Shown: piece after piece, positions 37,288 to 49,600 of the stretch
Layout: the number at the start of each line of letters is the position of its first letter
How positions within the stretch are numbered: the stretch's first letter is position 1
Assembly (NCBI RefSeq): GCF_024868665.1
Contig: NC_079891.1
Span: 17,438,712 to 17,502,711, forward strand
Direction: 5' to 3'
Source: Triplophysa rosa
Lineage: Eukaryota; Chordata; Actinopteri; Cypriniformes; Nemacheilidae
DNA: 64,000 nucleotides
Made by a program: the position numbers and the translations under genes
Notes under the pieces: model-generated
Seen by the model: only the letters and a program-made list of their open reading frames with translations
What the model was told of the DNA's origin: nothing
The model's database searches: none

Positions 37288-40200
37288 TAAGGAATTGCCC
37301 CTTTTCATAAATTAAAAAATACAAGAACTCGGTTACTATAATAGGGCTTTTTACACTGCGCTTAACCCCGGGTTATCTTAATTCTAAACCCTGCTTTAAA
37401 CCCTGGGTAATCGAACGTTTCACACTTGTAATTTTGAATCGGGGTTATCCCCGCATTTAACCCGGGGTTATGAAACCCTGCACTGAAGCAGGGTAGAATG
37501 ATACAGCCACACGCTTAGCAACGGACACCCAATCAAAAACTGAACAGCGCTTAGAATGTTAACCCATAGTTTAGTGATGTACAGTGAAACGTCAGGTTAT
37601 GAATACCCATGGTTATCTCTTAACCCCTGGTAAATTATAAGCAGTGTAAAACGTGAAACAGATAACCCAGGATTCTGTTTACCTGGGGTTTAGAATAACC
37701 TGGGGTTTTAACGTTTTCAAGTGTGAAAAGCCCTATAGTGTATTATTTAATACTGCAACATATTTTTCAACATATTCCCATATATTTTTGTTTCTTAAGG
37801 GATACATGATGGACACTCACTTCCTCTCCACCTTCATCCACCAGAGTCCAGTTACCAGATGCAGGTCCTGAAAGACTGCTGTTGCCCTTTGTGTCACTGG
37901 GCTTCATGTGTCCCAAAAAGTCTGCACGATGCCTGCATGGCCACACACAACAAAATGTCCATGTATGCAGACATACTGTAGAACTAGCCATCCAACGACT
38001 GGTCAACATATTTGACTTGGTCCAACAAAAGATATAAGAACAGACAAAGTGCAATGAAATTAGAGCTTAATTCCCAGTGAAGTATTTTTACCTCACAGGA
38101 GACATAAGAATAGCCAGAGCCTGCATGAAATGATACACGCCAGACGGGTTATCCAATACTTTTATCTATAGAAAAAGGACAAAAAGAAGACTGTGATTTT
38201 AATCATACTCTCATTTTTTACATATTAGTGTGAAAGCCACAGTATTACACAGCAAAATGCATTAAAGCTTTGTTTCGGTACCTGTAGGAATGGCAACGCC
38301 CATTTCCCCAATCCTGCCGGGCAGCAGAGCAGGTGGTTTAGAATGAACAAATGATCTCCTGCAGAACCAACCCGATGCAGCACAGACACCTGCGTGGAGA
38401 AAAACTTTTAGGCTTCATTGCAAGATGTAAACAAATCTCAAGTTAAATGTAAAGCAAGGGTATTAATATTTCAAGCTCGCATTAGATGAATTCAAGTACA
38501 TTAGAATAAAATATTTACAAAATCTTCCAGCTATTTAGCTAACAAATGTCATATTTATGTTTTGAATGTTTTGATGATATAGTGATGACAAAAATCCTTT
38601 CTCATAATAATAATGGCATCTCATGAGCTTGTGGTTGGGGGTCTTTACCAGCCTCTGCAGCCAGAGATGGATGTCAGCCTGAAACTGGGAGTCATCTAGA
38701 ACCCTCCTGGTGAAGATGAACAGGACACTGATGCTCTCTTTCAGTGGTTGCAAAGAGGAGGGCTGAGACTTTGAACCCACTAAGAAGGTCAATGCAAAAC
38801 AAGAAGATCAATAGACATTTACAGCAGGCAAAACACTTCATTATTATTCAATAGAGCATTGAAAATAATAATATGATAATTACTGTATAATATTTAGAGC
38901 AATAATATTTTATCATATTTAATATCTAAAATATTCGATGTTTTAAACTTTAATTATAATTAAATACATTAGAATAAAATAATAATAGATTTAAAGAAAT
39001 TATGTATGTAAATCAATTTCATTTTATTTACTTTTATTGTATTCTATTGTATAAATCATTACAGCATCACTTATTAAAACATGCCATATAGTCCAAAACA
39101 ACTGAGGTCAAAGTACTCAGCTCCTATCACAATTCAAAGTAATCTAACCACATGAAAATAGAGTACAGTCGAGACTTATCAGTGTGGACTTGCCTGTGCT
39201 TGTATCTTGTACAGCCACACTTTTGGTGGTGGGGTTGCTGCTGAGCAAGTGGTAGAGATAAGACTCCACTTGCAGACAGGACAGGATGGAGGTGTACGAG
39301 TGAAGGGCCACCGTCTGATGGAGGATTTCCGCTTTTGCAGCAAACAGATGTTTCAGGTCAGCTATTGCTGCCTCATTCAGCGTCACCTGCTGGTAACAGT
39401 GGTAGCCAAACACCTTCGCCTGGTCTGCGCACACACCCTGGAAGGCAAACAGATGGGCGTGTGTTTGTGAAAGGCACAACAGAGCTATACATTTTTAGGA
39501 TCAATACATATTGTCAACATGTAGGAATATGCAGGAACAATACGTAGAGCATTATGTTTGTTCTAGAGAACATTGCTACACTTGCCATGTTAAATGTTAC
39601 ATGCACATTTTCAGTCTTCTCTCCTTTATACTAACTTTGTCATTACAATACCACAAAAATATCTCACCTGTAACGAAAGCCTTTCATCCTTGAAGCTCCA
39701 CAGACGGTTCTGCACATTCTTGCAGTCCGAGTTCGCAGCCTGCAGTTCAGTCTGGGCCTGAGTCAGCTGCTTACGGCACCTCCAGTAGCTCAGAAGCAGC
39801 TCGTACAGCTCATGTCCTTCTTGGTGAGCTAGACTCTGGAACTCAGCTTCATGGAGCTGCACGTTTTCCAGCCAGGAACCCGGTTCCCACGTCCGCAGCT
39901 GCTCGCTAGTAAAGGGCTTTACACTCTGGCATGACCTTGGAAGTTCTGGGTAAAGCCTCTCCTTGGGCCTTTCCACGTCAGCGACCTCCACGGGAACCAG
40001 GCTGGGTGGGGAGGACTCCTGGTTAGCTAGAGGCAGAACAGCTGGAGCTATCTGTCTCAGTTCTGATGCCTCAGTAGCTAGTGACAAAAGGGAAGAATCT
40101 AGAAGTCCCTCAAGGAGTTGAGGTTCAGAGCAGGCAGGGATGGAGGGATATATAGAAGAGACATGAATTGGCTCAAGTCCACCACTAAGAGGTTTTTGAT

Positions 40201-40670
40201 CATTTAGGTGGTGTTGAGTAGATACCAAAGTTTGATCTGCTTGAGGTGGCGTGGCTTGTGATGATCGATGCTCTGATTCAACATTGCAAGGGGGTTTCTC
40301 CACAATTTTTTTCGTGTTAAACAAGAGATCTTTGTTTTGGTCCTTTTCAGCTTTGTCTTTATGGTCTAGTAAGGGGTGAGTGGTAGGTGGGTTTGGATTA
40401 GAGATAGAAGGCACATGAGAAAGACTGAGGGGAACATCTGTGAATTCAGCAGTGATCTCAACTGGCTCAGTCAGTTCTGTGGAAGGTCTTGAGGGTTTTC
40501 TAACACTTTCAGACTGTCTTTCATTTTTGACCTGTTAATGAAGCATGACATCATTTTAAAACTTGATGCATGTATTTTTTTTAAATAAAGAGTCATATCA
40601 AACTAGATTAGTTCACCTGTGACTTTCCACTGGATTTGGACTTTGATTTTTTTGGTCTCACAGCCTCCAT
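16309..40670 (-). CDS. epg5: Ectopic P-granules autophagy protein 5 homolog (EPG5), complete, 44 coding exons
   Basis: Large Rab7 effector that tethers autophagosomes to late endosomes/lysosomes and promotes SNARE assembly. Loss causes Vici syndrome in people. Exons, 5' to 3': 40617-40670, 39668-40531, 39194-39437, 38649-38779, 38282-38389, 38092-38165, 37821-37932, 35362-35476, 35127-35277, 34670-34831, 34047-34204, 33436-33590, 32973-33113, 32522-32683, 31893-32015, 31398-31663, 29917-30057, 29359-29500, 28593-28790, 28391-28501, 28169-28291, 27885-28051, 26952-27182, 26658-26781, 26174-26321, 25682-25853, 25095-25257, 23572-23714, 23334-23490, 22998-23192, 21644-21857, 21301-21422, 21017-21224, 20859-20934, 20665-20768, 20345-20520, 20016-20201, 19729-19938, 19482-19626, 19144-19386, 18683-18902, 18271-18486, 16712-16826, 16309-16491. 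They total 7653 nt with every phase matching, giving 2550 residues (human about 2579; human also has 44 exons). The start [16 protein letters not shown] resembles the human basic N-terminus. Residues to about 210 are low-complexity; conservation begins at RLYPELP. WTLV (520-523) and WMLL (537-540) are LIR-like. All introns are GT-AG except one GC-AG after exon 3. The end is HYLDIIR-stop. No enzymatic domain is expected. Confidence 0.96.
16933..18252 (+). mobile_element. Kolobok-like DNA transposon, copy 2, in epg5 intron 42
   Basis: Flanked by TTAA (16929-16932, 18253-18256). Left end AAGGGGCATGAATTAAGACC, right end CAGTTCAGGACACCT. It contains a THAP-finger exon remnant but no intact transposase. 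At 1320 bp it is the cleaner of the two copies; the other is inverted at 7493-9709. It occupies most of the intron between the last-but-two and last-but-one epg5 exons. Confidence 0.75.
17658..17893 (+). pseudogene. THAP zinc-finger domain remnant inside the Kolobok-like element
   Basis: The plus strand reads [15 protein letters not shown] then a stop. After a change of frame it continues [20 protein letters not shown], then [18 protein letters not shown]. This matches the C2CH layout of THAP DNA-binding domains (Cys pair, a conserved central region, then CxxHF). A stop and a frame break disable it, unless part of the break is an intron. The other copy (about 9180-9350, minus strand) has related but separately damaged sequence. 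THAP fingers are known in P-type and Kolobok transposases and in host THAP genes; here it clearly lies within the transposon. Confidence 0.65.
22576..22889. mobile_element. Angel-like MITE in epg5 intron 30
   Basis: Flanked by TTAA (22572-22575, 22890-22893). Ends are AGCTATAGTTTACCCAAAAA and TTTTTGTGTAAACTATCACT. The arms GAAGATATTTTGAAGAAAG and CATTCTTCAAAATATCTTC face each other around a CACTTCTATTGTATGGACAC centre. Confidence 0.85.
23939..24855. mobile_element. Non-autonomous hAT transposon in epg5 intron 27
   Basis: Terminal inverted repeats CAGTGGTTCTCAACCTGGTG and CCCCCTGGTTGAGAACCAATG. Flanked by an 8-bp target duplication with one difference (ATCTAATG at 23931-23938, ATCTAATA at 24856-24863), as expected for hAT. 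917 bp, no transposase. It includes a (TA)n microsatellite. Confidence 0.9.
24056..24112. repeat. (TA)n microsatellite within the hAT element
   Basis: Alternating TA broken by two ACAGTATA units. Confidence 0.9.
25005..25018 (+). promoter_or_regulatory. CTCF-like motif in epg5 intron 27
   Basis: CCACCAGGTGGCGA matches the vertebrate CTCF core (CCACNAGRKGGCR-type) except at the last variable position. It lies in a block (about 24960-25020) that resembles a dispersed fish repeat, 75 bases from epg5 exon 27. Binding is not shown by sequence alone. Confidence 0.4.
28811..29047. mobile_element. Harbinger-like MITE with TTA target duplication, in epg5 intron 18
   Basis: TIRs GGCCCGATTCACATTTCGC (left) and GCGAAATGTGAATCGGACC (right). 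Flanked by TTA on both sides (28808-28810, 29048-29050), the 3-bp target type of PIF/Harbinger. 237 bp and CpG-rich compared with its surroundings. The left end is only 20 bases from the start of epg5 exon 19 (28790). Confidence 0.85.
29605..29662 (+). repeat. L2-type 3' tail fragment in epg5 intron 17
   Basis: GTAAGTTGCTTTAGACAAAA followed by GCATCTACTAAATGCAATG, the shared L2/SINE tail. Confidence 0.65.
31718..31815. mobile_element. Angel-like MITE remnant in epg5 intron 15
   Basis: ATAGTTCACCCAAAAAAGAA joins directly to AGAAAGTCATTCAGGTTCGA and GTGTGAGTAAATGAAGACAG. The centre is deleted, leaving the two ends. Confidence 0.7.
32238..32471. mobile_element. Degenerate Angel-like MITE in epg5 intron 14
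   Basis: Left part TTGTTCACCCAACAATTATT and CTGCAGAACACAAAAG. Right end GGCTGAACTATCCC before TTAA (32472-32475). The central palindrome is shortened. Confidence 0.75.
35731..37157. mobile_element. hAT transposon (non-autonomous) in epg5 intron 7
   Basis: Ends CAGGGCTAGTCAACTGGCGG and AAAGACCCCTG. Flanked by a perfect 8-bp duplication CTATACAG (35723-35730 and 37158-37165). 1427 bp with no intact transposase. An interior block at about 36436-36540 (GGGTTGGGAATCGAAAATCA, then GGAATCGGAATCG repeats) looks like the end of a further nested hAT. Confidence 0.9.
37250..37282. repeat. (TA)n microsatellite
   Basis: Pure AT alternation in epg5 intron 7. Confidence 0.95.
37343..37734. mobile_element. 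Palindromic MITE in epg5 intron 7
   Basis: AGGGCTTTTTACACTGCGCT at the left faces AAGTGTGAAAAGCCCT at the right. Nested CCCGGGTTAT / ATAACCTGGGG-type inverted blocks are inside. 392 bp; the target duplication is unclear (possibly TA). It ends 87 bases from exon 7. Confidence 0.75.
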
Positions 40671-41250
40671 CTCCACAAAGGTATCCACATGATCTTCAAA
40701 ACATCCCTTTAGATCCACAGGACTCTGTGGCACACTGGTCGTGAAACTAGTATTAGGTTAAACAATTCAACTACAATCATTATCGAATAAAACATCAACA
40801 ATTCCTTTAATATCCGAATCTAAATCTAAGTATGAACTGACATTGAAAACACATGAGCAGAACAACGGTAAACATCTGACCTGACTCAAAAAATCCGTTT
40901 TTAACAGTGGATCAGCATACTGAGCGAAGGCTACAGTAAAACAAGTAATGTTAATTTAATGGGTAAATTAATGGGTAAATGGATAACACGACTAATGTTT
41001 TAAAGTAGTATATAATATGTTTTCCAAAACAAAAATCATTTCAGATGTTAAAGGAACGTCAGCATTACCCACCTTAATGATATTTTGTGATATTACTCTT
41101 ATATACAGCGGCTGTCAGTCAGTAATAAAGCTTTAGTGGAGCTGTCAATTCTTGATGTTTTGTTTTGTCCTGGACGTTATCGCAATACAGGTCACGTGAC
41201 TCTCCACCCTACAACGGCCAGCGAGAAGGGACAAAGCGCGATACAAGATC
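40671..41250 (-). promoter_or_regulatory. epg5 5' UTR and promoter, with CLEAR-type E-box
   Basis: The ATG exon appears to begin at an AG acceptor near 40746. The open frame extends upstream in this exon but has no ATG. A minus-strand donor (GTCAGA, 40875-40880) could end a non-coding first exon at 40881. At 41191-41200 is GTCACGTGAC, the exact 10-bp palindrome of the TFEB/TFE3 CLEAR element, 521 bases upstream of the start codon. The region around it is more GC-rich than its flanks. The transcription start is inferred, not seen. Confidence 0.5.
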
Positions 41251-41651
41251 CGCTACAAGAATAGCGTTACAATCTCATTGCTAACAACAAAATAACTGTT
41301 TCTAAAAGACTCTCTTTTTGAACATCTAATATATGTCTATATTTGTATTAACAGCTGTAGTAGCAATGATAAGTAGAAACAATTTTTCCATGTAAAAAGT
41401 ACTGGGTGTGTATAATTGACACGCTTGCAAAAATGTTTTACCCGAAAAGATATGAAAGATAACGAATACAAATGTGTGTAAAATAACATGTTAACATTAT
41501 TGTTATGTTATTTAATTGACTTAAAATGATCAAAGCAAGTCAAACCTGTACACTATGATATAATCAGAGAATTTACTCATAGATGCCTATTGTAAGTCAC
41601 AAAATCAGTCAGACAAAAGACACCTTTGCTGGCAGACTTTTTTGCAGTCGT

Positions 41652-41657
41652 TTTATT
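41652..41657 (-). terminator. riok2 poly(A) signal AATAAA
   Basis: The minus strand reads AAAATAAAAC here, 74 bases past the riok2 stop codon. A consensus position; cleavage would fall near 41630. Confidence 0.6.
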
Positions 41658-41730
41658 TTCATACACAATTTTCACACAACAAATGCAAAATAAATGTCAA
41701 AAGTCCTGGGGTGACATTTCTGTGCCATCC

Positions 41731-44920
<3,190 letters not shown>

Positions 44921-45260
44921 AATGACAAAACGCTTTATTCCTAGTTTTTGATACTTGTTTTATAAACGGGAATGCGTCAAGCAGCCATTCCACATGTTCG
45001 AGAAGGAAGAACACAGGACTCTTTCTGGCTCTGATGTCACTGAAGTTGACGGGGGTCAGTGTGACTCCAGGCGTCCTGGAGCGGAACTGCAACCTGACGC
45101 TTCGAGTCACTTCACGGTGCTTTTTTTAATGTTAGCAGATACTTGTAGTTTTAATGCAACTAAATAATTAGTAACATTGTTTTAATGTTACTATCCATAC
45201 GTTACTTCCGGGTTGAAGTGGGAATGATCGAATTTCGAGAGCACGTGAAGGCAGCATAAC
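44921..45260 (-). promoter_or_regulatory. riok2 promoter region (ETS site and CACGTG E-box)
   Basis: The minus strand carries CCGGAAGT (45204-45211), a consensus ETS/GABP site, 284 bases upstream of the ATG. CACGTG (45242-45247) lies 31 bases further. Both are typical of promoters of ribosome-biogenesis genes. No TATA box seen. The transcription start is not determined. Confidence 0.5.
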
Positions 45261-46616
45261 TAGAGAAAACTATACCGAAAAGAAAAAAACAAAGTATTGA
45301 CCTAGATTTTGTGTAGTTTTTGTGAATCTTGTAAAAAGTGTTTTAGTCAAGACAAAGAACAGATTATCACTCCTTAAATTCATCATAAACACCCACATTT
45401 CTCCCTAAAATGTCATCATAAAATAGTTTTTTCAGATGTGTTGTGTAGTATTTTTTTGTTTCTTTAAACAAATATAAACTTTTCTAATGGCAATGAGTTT
45501 AATACGTCATTTCATATGAACTTCTTGATTATTACACATTTAAATAAAATCAATATCAATAATGTATAAATCATTCTCAAACTGCTCCATTGCTTTGCTT
45601 ATGTCAGATGTTATAATTATAAAAACTCATCCTCAAGATCTCATACAAGTACTGTCATTATTTCTTGAGTTTTGTGGGCATTTATAATATTAACAAATAA
45701 TTTCCTAAAGCAGGATTATTTACACCCAGCCACATTAATGATGTTAACATCAGACAATGCACTGGCAAAAGTAGTCATATACCTGCAGTTGTGGTCATGA
45801 CCGATCTTATAAACCCTAGTTCGAGACCAAGATGAGACCACAAATGCAATCAATACTAAACAAACTTAGACCCTCAAAAACAGTCTCAAGACCAGTCTTG
45901 GGACCAAACCCACTCTCGAATAACTGACACAGCGCAAAAACAGTCAAACCCATATAAAGTTTTTAAAACTTTTTTTAATGTTTTTATTTTTTTTAATTGG
46001 TTTATATTATCTACAAAGTAAAAGTTATTTTAACTGGACAGTTTTACAACGGTCAAGTCTAATGGGGTTTTGCCATCAGATTAAATTAATAAATAATTAA
46101 TCTGCATGTTTTTGCCAAACATCATTATTGGAAGTTTTTCATTTGTTTAGTTTGGTTTGAACCATTTCTTTTTATTGTCGATTTACCCCAAGGTCTTGAG
46201 CACAGCTATAGCAGCAGCATTTAACAGTAATGTTAATACTGTCAATGAATGGAAGAATTATCATTAACTTAGAAGGTGCAGATGAAATGTTCCAGTTATT
46301 TATGCACAGTTTTCTCAAACATCTGGGATTATCGTTATTGTTAGGATCCGCTGCAAGAGTTCTAGTGTCACTGAAACATGTGAAAATTCCTCGTTAAAAC
46401 TCTTTTCTTTTCTCTTTTTAAAAGCCACAGTTCACTACATCTTCGCCTGTTAGCTTTTTTTTTTAAATCACTGTTGGTGGGTTGCAGTAGAGCAGCATGA
46501 CTCAAGTTCTTGTGGCCATTTAGGGGCTTTTTAAAGAAAGGTAAAGATTGGTTGGCCAGTAGGTGGTGGGTGAGGCCAGATGGATCAGGTGCCACTCGAC
46601 TGCTGTTCTTCGTCCT
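45261..46616 (-). other. Intergenic spacer and atxn2 3' UTR
   Basis: The stretch directly below 46617 is the atxn2 3' UTR. Minus-strand AATAAA hexamers at 46171-46176 and 45983-45988 are candidate poly(A) signals (441-446 and about 630 bases past the stop). No other gene is recognised between here and the riok2 promoter. Confidence 0.45.
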
Positions 46617-49600
46617 TTACAGCTGCTGTTGATGGTGACCTTGTACTGAACAAGTAGAAACACAAAAATTGTTTTAGTATGAACCTTAATAGGAAATGTA
46701 ACAGTGCTTGCAAACATTCACTATAAAAAGTAAGAACTTTAAGTGGTACTTTATACCCTGACGTCACCAGTGTGTTTAGTTTATCTTAAATAGATCATTA
46801 CCAGGGGTTAGAGCGTAGGGGGGGTATGGTGTGGTCGAAGACACTGAGATGGGGTTTAGAGTGCCTTGGGGAAGTCCAGGCTGGGGGCCACCAGGGGCCT
46901 GTGTGGCCATCAACATCATGTGTGGGTGGGAAGGAGTGCCATGATGTTGAGGCACCATCCCTGACTGCATGTGAGCCTTTTGAGGATAAACAGTGAATGA
47001 AATACAGAGTAAGGAATAACATGCAGTAATAAATACTCAATGGAACACTCATAGTGTTTACATCAGCTTTATTTGATTTTCTTTATTGCCACCACTCACC
47101 TGCTGTACATGAGCCATATGGTTATGGTTGTACCCATGCTGCATCTGCTGGGGGTGAATGTATACGGCCTGCTGGGCGGAGGGGAAACTGGCTTGAGGGG
47201 ACTGAGGGTTAGGGCCTGGGGTCATAGAAGGTGGGGTATGAGCAAGGGTAGAGTACATCTGCTGCTGTTGGGGGTTGCCCAAGTGCATGGCCTGGGCTGG
47301 GGTGCCCGCCGCCTGGTGCTGGGGATGCTGGAAGGGACTGGGGGCCGGGTGGCTGCCTCCATGCTGGGTACCCTGCTGGGGTTGTCCTGTCGGGGTGGCA
47401 GAGGGTTGAGGGTGCTGCGGGTGGGGGTGCAGGGTGGAGCTTGGGTGGGAAAATTGCTGAATGGGAGCTGGAGACACTGAAACACAGAGAGTGCCAGCAG
47501 TTAGCATGTGGTAAAACTGTGGATTTACTAATGCAACACAGCATGAAAGCAAGGGTTAAAACTAAAAGGTAGACAAAAAGTGAGCTAGAATCAATGCAAC
47601 CTATAAGGAATGTCAGGTTTTTTATTTTACAACTGACTTGAATACTTTTATAGAATATAATCAATAAAATGATTATTCGAACAACACAGAGACAGTGAGT
47701 TCATCTGATCTAATGGAGAGAGAAGGGAAATGAAATGAGTCCATAGCCTGTCACATCTTTTTAGCACTGTACAGTATAACAGCAAATTGAGGATGTAAGC
47801 TGGCAAGACCTAATGTTAGCTCTTACCATACATAGTATGCGTCTGCTCACCATACTGAGTGGTGGAAGAGGACACCAGGCTGGGCTGAGCGTGGGCAGGT
47901 GAGGTGATCATCCTCGCACTGCCCTGGATCATAGGACTGAACATGTGATGGGCCTGAAACATGGGAAGTCAACATGACCCTAAAAGTTTTCTTAAAGTTT
48001 TAGTTCACTCACCAAATATTATCTTTAAAGTTGTTCTCATGCTGATTCAGTAATTAAAAGCACAGTGCCACTTATAACAGCACAATTGATTTACAAATTA
48101 ATTGACAACGATAAACAATGCAGTCAAAACGATTAATCGCAACTAATTATGACTAATCACAATAAATCGTGATTAATCGATTTTAAAGCACTATTCACAT
48201 GAAAAGAGAAACATTTAATAAGTGCATAACTATTAGTCGTGTTTATATTTTGTTTCTGTTTTAGTAATTCCAAGTTTGAACAGCACAAACGGTTTCTCAT
48301 ATTACAGTACCTGGGACTGGTAGTGGGACATCTGTTGTACCAGAGGTTGGCTGGCAAACTGCTGGGGGCTACAAGTGAAGTACTGGGTGGAGTAGGTAGG
48401 GTTCGGTGCCACGATGGGTGGCCCGGCAGCTGTAGCCGGATGCATCATTGTAGACGTGCCAGGTGGGTGATGCTGGTCTGGTCTTTGCTGTGGCATGTTT
48501 GGTACTGCAAGTTGACACAGCAAAACAAGAAAATGCAATGGGAAACATGTACTTTATTAAGACCTAAAAAATCAAGCATCTAAAAAGACAGTTTGCACAG
48601 ATCTTATTTGCCAGCAATGCCTCCTGATAGCTATGGACCAAAACACAATACACACAAGATGAACAATAAATCAAAATACAGAGATGCCCAAACACAATAC
48701 ACACAAGATGAACAATAAATCGCAATAAAGAGCGGAAATAGAGCCGTTCAGTCTGTAGTCTCAAAACAGAATTAACATTTAGCTATAGATTCCAACATCA
48801 AGAGATTCCAGTTCAGTGTTAAAGAACAAAACAGGAAAGTGTCTTCAAGGAATGTTAATCACAGACCTTATTTCACCCACCAATCAAAAACTGTTCTAAA
48901 AACCCATTAGAACCTCCAGAGGGAACCCATGGTGAATTAGCTTCCCGGGACGGCCTAAAATGAATTTCATGACTGAACAGCTCTAAATAATATTTAGCAC
49001 TTAGCACCTCTTAGACAGAAGCATTCTCACCTTTACCTGGTCTGTAGGGCTTGGTCTGGCTCATAGTCATATGAGGAACTGGAACAGAGTACATGGCTGG
49101 AGGCTAAAGGAAAAGGAACACAAGTTGAAATATAGAACTTAATCTATGTTTTGACATTCTTGACAAACGCCTGTGATGTTAAATGCACTGTAGTACTATT
49201 ATGTGTTGCAGGCATTGTAATTTAGTTTCGTTTGTTCAAATGCAGCCCATATGAAATTTAGGTTTTATAAACCATTTCTCTGAAATTTAGGTTTTATAGA
49301 CCATTTCATTGGACGCGTGCGCCTGACCCCCAGTTAACTTCTGGTTTGTGTATGGGTAGTGTGTAATATTTTTTCATTTACTGTATGTTAATATTAATTT
49401 GTAATATTATTTCACTGTATAATAATTGTATTAAATAAACGATTTGTTGAATTTTGCTGTAGGTTAATTTTATTAAATAAACAATTTGTTGAATGGGTCC
49501 TGTAGTTTGCTCACATTTAAAGAAACCTTATGATACATTAACATCTAGCGGTTGAGCTTGGTATCGGAGTCTAAATTCGAAATATTGGAGAGACAAGTTT

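Noticed and set aside
40671..40746. In-frame N-terminal extension of EPG5
   Set aside because: The frame is open to an acceptor at 40746 but has no ATG, and the candidate upstream exon (ending 40881) has a stop in the required frame. MEAVRPKK fits the family start.
47073..47664. Open frames on both strands over the atxn2 Pro/Gln exon
   Set aside because: Shadows of the real exon 47100-47476, caused by its biased composition.
48112..48190. Cluster of ATTAATCG-type motifs as a homeobox-binding array
   Set aside because: Looks like a decayed end of a common AT-rich transposon with ATTAATCGC repeats; no independent support for a regulatory role.
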